A DNA stretch of 64,000 bases from an uncultured Clostridia bacterium (GTDB lineage: Bacteria > Bacillota > Clostridia > Peptostreptococcales > Anaerovoracaceae): the NCBI GenBank assembly GCA_938049335.1, contig CALIYX010000025.1, positions 124,001 through 188,000 of the forward strand. The letters run 5' to 3'. Below the pieces are notes generated by a model, which was not told the origin of the DNA, made no database searches, and saw only the letters and a list, made by a program, of their open reading frames with translations. Both the position numbers and the translations under genes were made by a program. Below are positions 24,415-31,739 of this stretch, piece by piece (position 1 is the stretch's first letter; every line of letters begins with the position of its first letter).

Positions 24415-25658
24415 TCCTCAGCCTCAATCATCCTTTGTTCTATACAAGAACATCTCTCTCCCGTATCCATAATCCCCGTGTCATCGCACAAATTACACTT
24501 ATATCTCTCTTCCATGTAATCCATATCGTAGTTGTTTTCGGTCAAAATGATGGCGCGCTCCTCGTATAGCATATTCATCTCATCATTTAGGCTCTTAGAC
24601 TCGCCATTATCCTGTCCATATAGCATCATTCCTGAAAGCTTTGCGCTCAAGGAATGAATACTTTTCTCTATTTCCTTTATCTTTGGAAGCTTCTTGTAGA
24701 TTTCCTTACGCCTAGCATCTGCATCTGTCTCTGCCTTCTTGCGCAAGAAATCGTAGTACTTGTTCAAAACAGCTCTGCTAACAGGCTTCTTTTCGTTTAC
24801 ATCCCTGTTATCTTCGCTTGCTTCTTTTCTCCAGTTGTCGAGAATAGAGTTCACATACTTCAGATTAGGGTTCGAAATTCCCGCAGTCTTACTGCAAGCC
24901 TCTAGCACCTTATCCATCTTAAATCCCATCTCATCAAACCAGCTGTCCATGAGCCTCTGCTCTTCCTCGGAAGGATTTCTCGAAAAACCGAGTGCCTTCA
25001 TAACACGTCTATATCTTACATGTCTCTGGTCGTTTTCTTCTAGATAATTGTCGACATCCTCACTAGTTTTGATACCAATCTTGGTCCATTCCTCGATTAC
25101 TTTTTCTATATATTTAAAGCTAACCTTACCCTTATCTGAACAATAAACCACTGCTTTTTCAACGACTTCAGGTGTCGCTTTCACATCGTCTATCCACGAT
25201 ATGACATTTTGCATGTCACTGCTAGATAAGGTGCGTCCTAAAATCTTTTCTATCTTTGGCATCAAAGCAGGAATTGCCTCGCTACCAAAAACGCTCACAG
25301 GTTCAACGCCCTGTGAATCTTTTTGTTCTTCTCCCTTGCCTACACCGTAGATTAATTCCTTGAGGTCTATAAACTCAACTGCAAAGTCAGCCTTGCCCTC
25401 TCCGTAGAAGCGCTTTTTGATAGCGTTCATATCCTCCCAGTATTCCCAGGCTTCAATGATTGTTTTTTCATCTATTGCAAGCTCCTTGGACATCTGAGCA
25501 TTATCAAGCGGGTAACCTAGCTCTGCGTAAAGCCTTGCATAAAGGTACACCTTAACAAAGCCCCCCGGTGCTATCGGAAGAAATTCATTTATGAAAATGT
25601 TCTCGAGAGGCATATCACCAAGATACATATCTCGTCTTTTTGCTTTGATATATTTCAT
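24378..25658 (-). CDS. DnaD-type replication protein with a DnaC-like zinc module at its C-terminus
   Basis: A 426-residue protein. An N-terminal winged helix (about 15-85, with P-L-E-N-I-F-I-N-E-F-L and K-V-Y-L-Y) precedes two DnaB_2 (DDBH2) helical domains (about 130-205 and 225-285), each ending in the family's Y-x-x-x-I-L-x-x-W-type motif (Y-I-E-K-V-I-E-E-W and Y-V-N-S-I-L-D-N-W). The last 135 residues differ: a charged coiled coil, then Y-K-C-N-L-C-D-D-T-G and C-S-C. This pattern matches the N-terminal helicase-binding module of clostridial DnaC-type loaders. The AAA+ part that should follow is missing. It lies 50 bases after dnaB, the usual place for these genes. Ribosome site AGGAG is good. 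Confidence 0.83.
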   Translation of the reverse strand: MKYIKAKRRDMYLGDMPLENIFINEFLPIAPGGFVKVYLYARLYAELGYPLDNAQMSKELAIDEKTIIEAWEYWEDMNAIKKRFYGEGKADFAVEFIDLKELIYGVGKGEEQKDSQGVEPVSVFGSEAIPALMPKIEKILGRTLSSSDMQNVISWIDDVKATPEVVEKAVVYCSDKGKVSFKYIEKVIEEWTKIGIKTSEDVDNYLEENDQRHVRYRRVMKALGFSRNPSEEEQRLMDSWFDEMGFKMDKVLEACSKTAGISNPNLKYVNSILDNWRKEASEDNRDVNEKKPVSRAVLNKYYDFLRKKAETDADARRKEIYKKLPKIKEIEKSIHSLSAKLSGMMLYGQDNGESKSLNDEMNMLYEERAIILTENNYDMDYMEERYKCNLCDDTGIMDTGERCSCIEQRMIEAEEWQSQREKRRKN

Positions 25659-25708
25659 GGATTTCTCCTAATAATCTGTTGTGTGCACGTCAAAATTAGC
25701 ACACTGAA

Positions 25709-27022
25709 CTATACCATGTCGCTGAACTTGGTATATCTTTCTACCCAGGTTAAATCGCGTCTTGCAGTCTCACCGTTTCTATGTTTTGCGATAATTACTT
25801 CGCAGACATTTGGCTTTTCGCTCTCCTCATTATAGTAGTCATCTCTATAGAGGAATATTACCATGTCCGCATCCTGCTCGATTGAGCCTGATTCTCTAAG
25901 GTCGGAAAGCATAGGTCTGTGGTCATTTCTAAGCTCTGGAGCACGTGAAAGCTGAGAAAGCACTAGGACTGGACAGTCCATCTCTCTAGCAAGTAGCTTC
26001 AGATATCTCGAAAGCTTACTGATTTCTTGCTGCCTGCTCTCAGATCTACCTTCAGATGTCATGAGCTGGAGATAGTCGACAACCACAAGGTCAAGTCCAT
26101 ACTCCGCCTTCATTCTTCTGCACTTATTTTTCATCTCCATAACAGTGATACCTGGAGTATCGTCTATGGTGATGCTTGTCTTTGATAGAATATCCGCAGC
26201 AATGTTTATCTTCTGCCAGTCATTTATCTCTATCTTACCCTTTCTGATATTCGAAAGTTCAATGTTACTTTCCATCGAAAGAAGTCTTTGTCCAAGCTGA
26301 TCCTTAGGCATCTCAAGGTTGAAGATGATGATTCCCTTTGATCCCCTCTTTGCTGCATTTAGAGCAATGTTTAGCGCAAATGAACTCTTTCCCATAGCAG
26401 GTCTTGCCGCTAGAATTATGAGGTCGGAGCGCTGGAAGCCTCCCGTAATCTTATCGATTTCTGTAAAGCCTGAAGGAACACCCGTAACATCGCCGTCTGA
26501 ACCTGCAGCTTTGTCAATCATCTCGACATTTTCCATAATGACATCTTTGATGTGCGAGTAGTCGTTCTTCTGGCGTTTTTGCGCAATTTCAAATATATTC
26601 TGCTCTGCAAAGTCGAGGATATATCCTGCATCCTCACTCTCCTCAAAGCTCTTTTCTCTTATCTCATCAGCAGCCTTAATAAGCCTTCTAAGCTGTGCCT
26701 TTTCGGCTACAATCTTAGCATAACCTACTGCATTCTTCGCAGATGGCACATTCGCTGTAAGCGATGCAATATATGCTCTTCCACCTGCAATCTCAAGGCT
26801 TCCACGCTTTTTTAGCTCATCGCAGACTGTAACTATATCTACTGATTCGTTTCTTCTGCCAAGCTCTAGGATTACATCATAGACTTCCTTATGAGCTGCA
26901 TCGTAGAAATCATCCGCTTTTACAGTCTCGAGTACATCAAAAAGTGCATCCTTATCAAGCATTGCAGCACCTAGCACGGACTGCTCTGCTTCTTTATTAT
27001 GCGGAGGTATCTTCTCTGTCAT
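25709..27022 (-). CDS. dnaB: Replicative DNA helicase DnaB
   Basis: Hexameric 5'-3' helicase at the replication fork (called DnaC in Bacillus). The 437-residue protein has the N-terminal DnaB helical domain (P-P-H-N-K-E-A-E-Q-S-V-L-G-A, about 1-110). The RecA-like motor follows with Walker A A-A-R-P-A-M-G-K-S-S near residue 203, H1a E-M-P, Walker B V-V-V-D-Y-L-Q-L-M near 305 and the Q-E-I-S motif. No intein is present. It follows rplI at 9 bases, a widespread Firmicute order. Confidence 0.97.
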   Translation of the reverse strand: MTEKIPPHNKEAEQSVLGAAMLDKDALFDVLETVKADDFYDAAHKEVYDVILELGRRNESVDIVTVCDELKKRGSLEIAGGRAYIASLTANVPSAKNAVGYAKIVAEKAQLRRLIKAADEIREKSFEESEDAGYILDFAEQNIFEIAQKRQKNDYSHIKDVIMENVEMIDKAAGSDGDVTGVPSGFTEIDKITGGFQRSDLIILAARPAMGKSSFALNIALNAAKRGSKGIIIFNLEMPKDQLGQRLLSMESNIELSNIRKGKIEINDWQKINIAADILSKTSITIDDTPGITVMEMKNKCRRMKAEYGLDLVVVDYLQLMTSEGRSESRQQEISKLSRYLKLLAREMDCPVLVLSQLSRAPELRNDHRPMLSDLRESGSIEQDADMVIFLYRDDYYNEESEKPNVCEVIIAKHRNGETARRDLTWVERYTKFSDMV

Positions 27023-27031
27023 TTTTGACTC

Positions 27032-27475
27032 CTAATCTACAAGTTCAACCTTTATCTCACCCTTGATCTCGTGATATAGCTTAACTACTACATCAAAGCT
27101 ACCAAGCTGCTTAAGTGGGTTTGCAAGCTCAATTTTCTTCTTTTCGATATCCATTCCAAGCTGCTCTTTGATAGCATCAGCGATATCCTTTGATGTGATT
27201 GAACCGAAAAGCTTACCGCCTTCTCCTGACTTTGTCTTGATAACAACCTTCTTGTCCTTAAGTGCCTCAACCATGCTCTGAGCATGCTCTCTATTTTCCT
27301 TTTCCTGCTGGATTTCAAGTTCCTTCTGCTTCTCTAGGCTTCTTAGGTTTGCCTTTGTTGCCTCAACTGCTAGTCCCTTCTTGAGAAGCATGTTTCTTGC
27401 GAAACCATCGCTGACCTCAAGAACTTCACCTGCCTTGCCTGTACCTTTTACATCCTGTTTAAGTATTACTTTCAT
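27032..27475 (-). CDS. rplI: 50S ribosomal protein L9
   Basis: A 147-residue ribosomal protein binding 23S rRNA domain V. The N-terminal domain is K-V-I-L-K-Q-D-V-K-G-T-G-K-A-G-E-V-L-E-V with G-F-A-R-N. It is joined by the long charged helix (about 40-75) to a C-terminal domain containing G-G-K-L-F-G-S-I-T. Its start lies inside the end of gdpP (17-base overlap), indicating coupled translation, as in Bacillus. Confidence 0.98.
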   Translation of the reverse strand: MKVILKQDVKGTGKAGEVLEVSDGFARNMLLKKGLAVEATKANLRSLEKQKELEIQQEKENREHAQSMVEALKDKKVVIKTKSGEGGKLFGSITSKDIADAIKEQLGMDIEKKKIELANPLKQLGSFDVVVKLYHEIKGEIKVELVD

Positions 27476-29225
27476 TTTTTTCTCCTTTTTCTAATAATCC
27501 CAGCACTATTTCTAGCACTTCCTCAGGCTTTTCTTTTACCTGAGCTCCCGCGGTATTCAAATGTCCGCCTCCACCGATTTTCTCAAGCAGAACCTGAACA
27601 TTTATGTCTCCAAGCGATCTTGCGCTTATGCAGGTAATGCCTCTATCGTTTACTCCTGCAACAAAGCTCGCTCTAATTCCTTTGATATTTAGGAGCTCGT
27701 CAGCAACCTGTGCGTTGATTACCTGAGCATCCTGGTTTTCTCCCTCACAGATGGAGGTTGCAATTCCACCATCATAAAAGCTTGCATTTGCAATTGCCTT
27801 TGCCCTTACCTTAAAGGTGTCTGGATCGATTTGGAAGAATCTTTTCACCTCTGTTGTGTCTGCACCGGCTCTTCTCAGCCATGCAGCAGCCTCAAATGTT
27901 CTAACTCCAGTCTTTACAGCAAATCTGTTTGTATCTAATGTTATACCCGCAAGAAGCGCTTCTGCCTCAAGCTTTACGAGTGATTTTCTTGGAATTACAT
28001 ATTGAAGCATCTCTGTTACAAGCTCAGAGGCTGACGATGCATATGTCTCAATATATGATAATGTTGCTCCCGTGATATAGTCCTCAGCCCTGCGGTGATG
28101 GTCTATTACAACGACTCTTTCCGTCTTATCCAAAAGCTCTGGAGCTTCTAAATAGCTTGGTCTTTGCGTATCTACGATAACTAACAGAGTATCTGACTCT
28201 ATCAAAGCATTAGCCTTCTCTGTTGAATCAAGATTATAGTTTTGCGTCGCTCTAACCTGATCATATACAGCCTGCATAGTATCATTCACCTGATCAATAA
28301 TAATATGTGCCTCAGTTCCGCTGTTGATACACATTCTGTAAATTCCAAGTGCAGACCCAAATGCGTCCATGTCCGCATTTTGATGTCCCATAATCAAAAC
28401 TCGATTGGACTGCTCGATAAGTTTTCTCAAAGCATGAGCAATGATTCTCGACTTACCCTTGCTTCCTTTTTCTATGGACTGCGTCTTGCCACCGAAGTAG
28501 CTGATTTCGGATTCCTCCTTGACTACAACCTGGTCACCTCCACGTCCTAGTGCAAGGTCAAGCGCTGCAGCCGCATACTCTGAGGTCTCCAATATGTTTG
28601 CACCACCTATTCCTAGGCCCATGCTAAGTGTCAGCGGAAAATCTGCTCCTGTATCTATCTTTCTCACGTCATCTAGAATAGAAAACTTATTGTTTACAAG
28701 TTCTTTAAAATGTCCGTACTGAAAGTATACGTTATATAGCGTGTCCTTTATTTTATCAAGGGATGCATCTATATCAGATGCCCACTTTCTAATGATGCGA
28801 TCAACCTGACTAGTTACCGACATACCGGTCTCTGGTGTTACAGAACCTGCAAACTGGTCATAGTTATCTACGTTTATGCGACATACGCATACTTTCTCAG
28901 AAACATATTTCTTCTTAAGATCTTCGTATCCTGTGACATCTCTGAAAAATACGATGATATCATCGCCATATTCATTCTTATCGCTATCTGCAATCACTCT
29001 AAACTTTCGGCCGTTTCTATCGAGTAGATACTTATTATCCCCATCTAAAAGTGATTTTATCTTTATACCTGTGAGAGCAAAAAAATCGGCATCTTCTATC
29101 CCTTTGTATGGAAAGACTCTGTCTATGAATCTGTTCGCACTGGTTACCTTACCGTCTCTATTTACTATGCACATCGGCATAGGAAGGTCGGCTGATATAA
29201 TGCGTTTTGCCACTTTTTCTGTCAT
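27459..29225 (-). CDS. gdpP: Cyclic-di-AMP phosphodiesterase GdpP, without membrane anchor
   Basis: Hydrolyses c-di-AMP. The 588-residue order is PAS (about 10-105), degenerate GGDEF (about 110-250; the signature reads L-S-M-G-L-G-I-G and lacks GGDEF), DHH (about 285-440, with G-H-Q-N-A-D-M-D-A, V-D-T-Q and I-D-H-H-R-R) and DHHA1 (G-G-G-G-H). Bacillus GdpP starts with two membrane helices of about 55 residues. These are absent here, and there is no room for them because parB ends 13 bases upstream. The enzyme is therefore predicted to be cytosolic. It is followed by rplI and dnaB as usual. Confidence 0.9.
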   Translation of the reverse strand: MTEKVAKRIISADLPMPMCIVNRDGKVTSANRFIDRVFPYKGIEDADFFALTGIKIKSLLDGDNKYLLDRNGRKFRVIADSDKNEYGDDIIVFFRDVTGYEDLKKKYVSEKVCVCRINVDNYDQFAGSVTPETGMSVTSQVDRIIRKWASDIDASLDKIKDTLYNVYFQYGHFKELVNNKFSILDDVRKIDTGADFPLTLSMGLGIGGANILETSEYAAAALDLALGRGGDQVVVKEESEISYFGGKTQSIEKGSKGKSRIIAHALRKLIEQSNRVLIMGHQNADMDAFGSALGIYRMCINSGTEAHIIIDQVNDTMQAVYDQVRATQNYNLDSTEKANALIESDTLLVIVDTQRPSYLEAPELLDKTERVVVIDHHRRAEDYITGATLSYIETYASSASELVTEMLQYVIPRKSLVKLEAEALLAGITLDTNRFAVKTGVRTFEAAAWLRRAGADTTEVKRFFQIDPDTFKVRAKAIANASFYDGGIATSICEGENQDAQVINAQVADELLNIKGIRASFVAGVNDRGITCISARSLGDINVQVLLEKIGGGGHLNTAGAQVKEKPEEVLEIVLGLLEKGEKNESNT

Positions 29226-29238
29226 CTTTACTTCTCCA

Positions 29239-30138
29239 TTACGAATTTATATTTGCAACTCTGAGGATATCTATCAATCTGTTCAGTTCGTCCATGCTGT
29301 AGTAGTGGAGTTGAATAGATCCGCCTTTTCCCTTTGCTTCAATATTTACCTTCGTACCATAAATATCTTTGAGTTCATTCTCTACACTGAGAATTTCCTT
29401 AGGTTTAACACGCTTTAAAGCTTTATTTCTCTTCTGTTTTTCGGTGCTTGCGAGTTTTTCTGTCTCTCTCACCGATAGTCCCTCTGCTATAACTCTCTTG
29501 CAAAGTTCTTCCTGTTTTTGGAAATTGTCTGCTGAAAGAATAGCTCTTGCATGACCTGCTGAAAGTCTACCTTCAGCAACCTCTTTTCTTACGCTTTCAG
29601 GGAGATTTAAAAGCCTCAAAGCATTGGTAATATAAGGTCTTGACTTACTTACACTCTTAGAAACCTTGTCCTGTGTAAAGCCGTAAACCTTAATCATTTT
29701 TTCTAAACCCTCAGCTTCTTCTATAGGATTTAGATCCTCTCTTTGCATATTTTCTATTATTGCAAGGAGCATGTTCTCTTCATCTGTAAGAGTTCTAACA
29801 AGGCAAGGCACCTTCTTGAGATCTGCTTCTCTCGCAGCTCTCCAGCGTCTCTCTCCGGCAACAATCTCATATCCTACTTCAGCCTTGGTCACAACTAGTG
29901 GCTGGATTATTCCGTGTTCCTCTATTGATCTAGCAAGTTCACTTATCTTTTCCGGATCAAAAGTCTTACGAGGTTGTCCGTGGTTAGGTTTAATGTCATT
30001 TATATTTATATATTTGACACTATCGCCTGGTTCCTCCTGAGTTGGAAGCTTAATGTCCTCATTAACCGCAACTTCACGGTCAGCAAATAACGCGTCAAGG
30101 CCTCTGCCTAGTCCACTCTTCTTTCCCTTAGTTGCCAT
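29239..30138 (-). CDS. parB: Chromosome partitioning protein ParB (Spo0J)
   Basis: CTP-dependent clamp that loads at parS and spreads along the origin region. In 299 residues: N-terminal G-L-G-R-G-L-D-A-L-F, the ParB/Srx CTP-binding motif with G-E-R-R-W-R-A near residue 97, a helix-turn-helix (F-T-Q-D-K-V-S-K-S-V-S-K-S-R, about 153-166) and a C-terminal dimer domain. The start overlaps the parA stop as TAATG. A perfect parS lies just upstream of parA. Confidence 0.97.
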   Translation of the reverse strand: MATKGKKSGLGRGLDALFADREVAVNEDIKLPTQEEPGDSVKYININDIKPNHGQPRKTFDPEKISELARSIEEHGIIQPLVVTKAEVGYEIVAGERRWRAAREADLKKVPCLVRTLTDEENMLLAIIENMQREDLNPIEEAEGLEKMIKVYGFTQDKVSKSVSKSRPYITNALRLLNLPESVRKEVAEGRLSAGHARAILSADNFQKQEELCKRVIAEGLSVRETEKLASTEKQKRNKALKRVKPKEILSVENELKDIYGTKVNIEAKGKGGSIQLHYYSMDELNRLIDILRVANINS

Positions 30139-30908
30139 TACTCTTCCTCCCTTTCGAGGAATTCCTCAGCAAATTCTCTATACGCTTCTGCTCCCCTTGA
30201 CTTAGGATCATACTCTGTTATGGCCATACCATAGCTTGGTGCCTCGGCAAGTCTAATATTTCTTGGAATAACCGTTGAATACACCTTTGCACCGAAGTAC
30301 TTTTTAACCTCCTGAACAACCTGAACAGATAAGTTAGTACGTCCATCAAACATGCTCAGAATTACACCTTCAATCTCAAGCTCCTTATTGAGGTTCTTTC
30401 TAACAATCTCGATTGTGCTAACAAGCTGGCTAACACCTTCAAGTGCATAGAACTCACACTGAATAGGAATGAGCACACTTTGAACGGCTGTCAGAGAATT
30501 TATAGTTAGAAGACCCAGCGAAGGTGGACAATCGATGAATATGTAATCATACTTTTGTCTTACCTTATCTATAGCCTTTCTAAGCCTTTGTTCTCTACCC
30601 TCAATCTGAACAAGCTCAATTTCGGCACCTGCCAAATCTACACTTGCTGGAATTATATCCAGCCCCTTTATATTTGTATGTAGAATCGCTTTTTTGGTAT
30701 CGAAATCATCCTCAATCAAAAGGTCATAGACTGTGTAATCGAGACTCTTTTTCTTAATTCCGATTCCACTTGTCGTATTGCCCTGAGGGTCAATATCTAA
30801 AATTAAAACTTTCTTTCCCAAAAGTGCGAGGCATGCGCCTAAATTGATGTTTGTGGTTGTCTTACCAACTCCACCCTTTTGGTTAAATATTGCTATTGCT
30901 TTTCCCAA
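30138..30908 (-). CDS. parA: Chromosome partitioning ATPase ParA (Soj)
   Basis: Deviant-Walker ATPase of 256 residues: K-G-G-V-G-K-T-T-T near residue 11, D-I-D-P-Q-G-N near 38 and D-C-P-P-S-L-G near 119. It works with ParB and, in Bacillus, regulates DnaA. I place the start at a TTG at 30908: GGAGG lies 8 bases before it and the resulting M-G-K-A-I-A-I-F-N-Q-K-G-G aligns with Bacillus Soj from residue 1. The ATG five codons upstream (30923) has no ribosome site and itself contains that GGAGG. First gene of a ten-gene transcript. Confidence 0.95.
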   Translation of the reverse strand: MGKAIAIFNQKGGVGKTTTNINLGACLALLGKKVLILDIDPQGNTTSGIGIKKKSLDYTVYDLLIEDDFDTKKAILHTNIKGLDIIPASVDLAGAEIELVQIEGREQRLRKAIDKVRQKYDYIFIDCPPSLGLLTINSLTAVQSVLIPIQCEFYALEGVSQLVSTIEIVRKNLNKELEIEGVILSMFDGRTNLSVQVVQEVKKYFGAKVYSTVIPRNIRLAEAPSYGMAITEYDPKSRGAEAYREFAEEFLEREEE

Positions 30909-30945
30909 TTTCTTATCCTCCATAATCAAAAAATGGACTTGATTT

Positions 30946-30974
30946 ATTATATACCAAATAGAGCTTTTTTTCCA
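30946..30974 (-). promoter_or_regulatory. parA promoter
   Basis: TGGAAA (30969-30974), a 17-base spacer and a perfect TATAAT (30946-30951) on the minus strand. Expected start near 30939. The parS palindrome lies 18 bases upstream of the -35 box. Confidence 0.72.
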
Positions 30975-30991
30975 CTTTTTTATATAAAAAC

Positions 30992-31019
30992 AGAGAATGT
31001 TTCACGTGAAACATTCTCT
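30992..31019 (-). terminator. Terminator of the mnmE-mnmG-rsmG operon formed by the parS palindrome
   Basis: The parS core is extended by AGAGAA/TTCTCT to a perfect 28-bp palindrome. On the minus strand it is followed by GTTTTTAT. It lies 12 bases after the rsmG stop, so its RNA form is a strong intrinsic terminator. Confidence 0.72.
30998..31013. promoter_or_regulatory. parS centromere site
   Basis: The sequence TGTTTCACGTGAAACA is an exact match to the consensus parS bound by ParB. It sits between rsmG and parA, about 6.5 kb from oriC, a normal location. Only one full site was seen in the window. Confidence 0.97.
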
Positions 31020-31031
31020 TTACTATCGTAC

Positions 31032-31739
31032 TTATAATGGCTGTTTTGAGGGTGTTCCAGCTTTTCTTGGATATTGCCTTGCAGTGTTTTGCACTTTTTT
31101 AATTTTTACAAAGCAATGGTCAATATTTTCATGGTTCGAAGATATAATTTCTGCTTTTCCTCCACCGAGAATTTTTATTGCTTTCTCAGCATTTTTGATT
31201 TCCTCTTCTGCCGATCCTGTCTTATATGCAATAAAATATCCTCCTGGTTTTACCATAGGTAAGCAATATTCACATAGTGTTGATAGGTTGGCCACTGCTC
31301 TTGAAACACAGCAATCAAACTTCTCCCTATACTCTTTGTTTTGCCCTAAATCTTCAGCTCTTCCATGAACTGTGCTTACGTTATTAATACCGATTTCTCC
31401 ACAGAGTTCGTCTATTACTTTAAGTCTTTTGTTCAGTGAATCTGCTAGGATGAAATCTATCTGTGGATATACTATAGCTAGTGGAACTCCTGGAAATCCA
31501 CCACCTGTTCCAAGATCCATAACCCTGCTACCAGATTTTATTAATCCTAGCTTGGCTAGCTTTAACGAATCTATATAATGCTTTTCTATAAAATCATCTT
31601 CCTCAGTAATTGCAGTCAAATTGATTTTTTCATTCCATTCAAGAACGCCATTCATATAGAGTTCAAACTGTCTTAAGGTTTCATCATCACTAGGGAGTCC
31701 GAGAGCTTTAAGCTCTTCTTTAAGATTTTGCTTTTTCAA
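31032..31739 (-). CDS. rsmG: 16S rRNA (guanine527-N7)-methyltransferase RsmG
   Basis: SAM-dependent methyltransferase (GidB) of 235 residues. Key segments are E-K-H-Y-I-D-S-L near residue 53, motif I V-M-D-L-G-T-G-G-G-F-P-G-V near 74 and S-R-A-V-A-N-L near 145. Its start lies 20 bases inside the end of mnmG. Loss of RsmG gives low-level streptomycin resistance in other bacteria. Last gene of the mnmE-mnmG-rsmG unit. Confidence 0.97.
   Translation of the reverse strand: MKKQNLKEELKALGLPSDDETLRQFELYMNGVLEWNEKINLTAITEEDDFIEKHYIDSLKLAKLGLIKSGSRVMDLGTGGGFPGVPLAIVYPQIDFILADSLNKRLKVIDELCGEIGINNVSTVHGRAEDLGQNKEYREKFDCCVSRAVANLSTLCEYCLPMVKPGGYFIAYKTGSAEEEIKNAEKAIKILGGGKAEIISSNHENIDHCFVKIKKVQNTARQYPRKAGTPSKQPL

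Noticed and set aside
25935..25960. Second parS-like site (CACGTGAAAG) within dnaB
   Set aside because: Only about 11 of 16 positions match and it is in coding sequence, so chance similarity is more likely.
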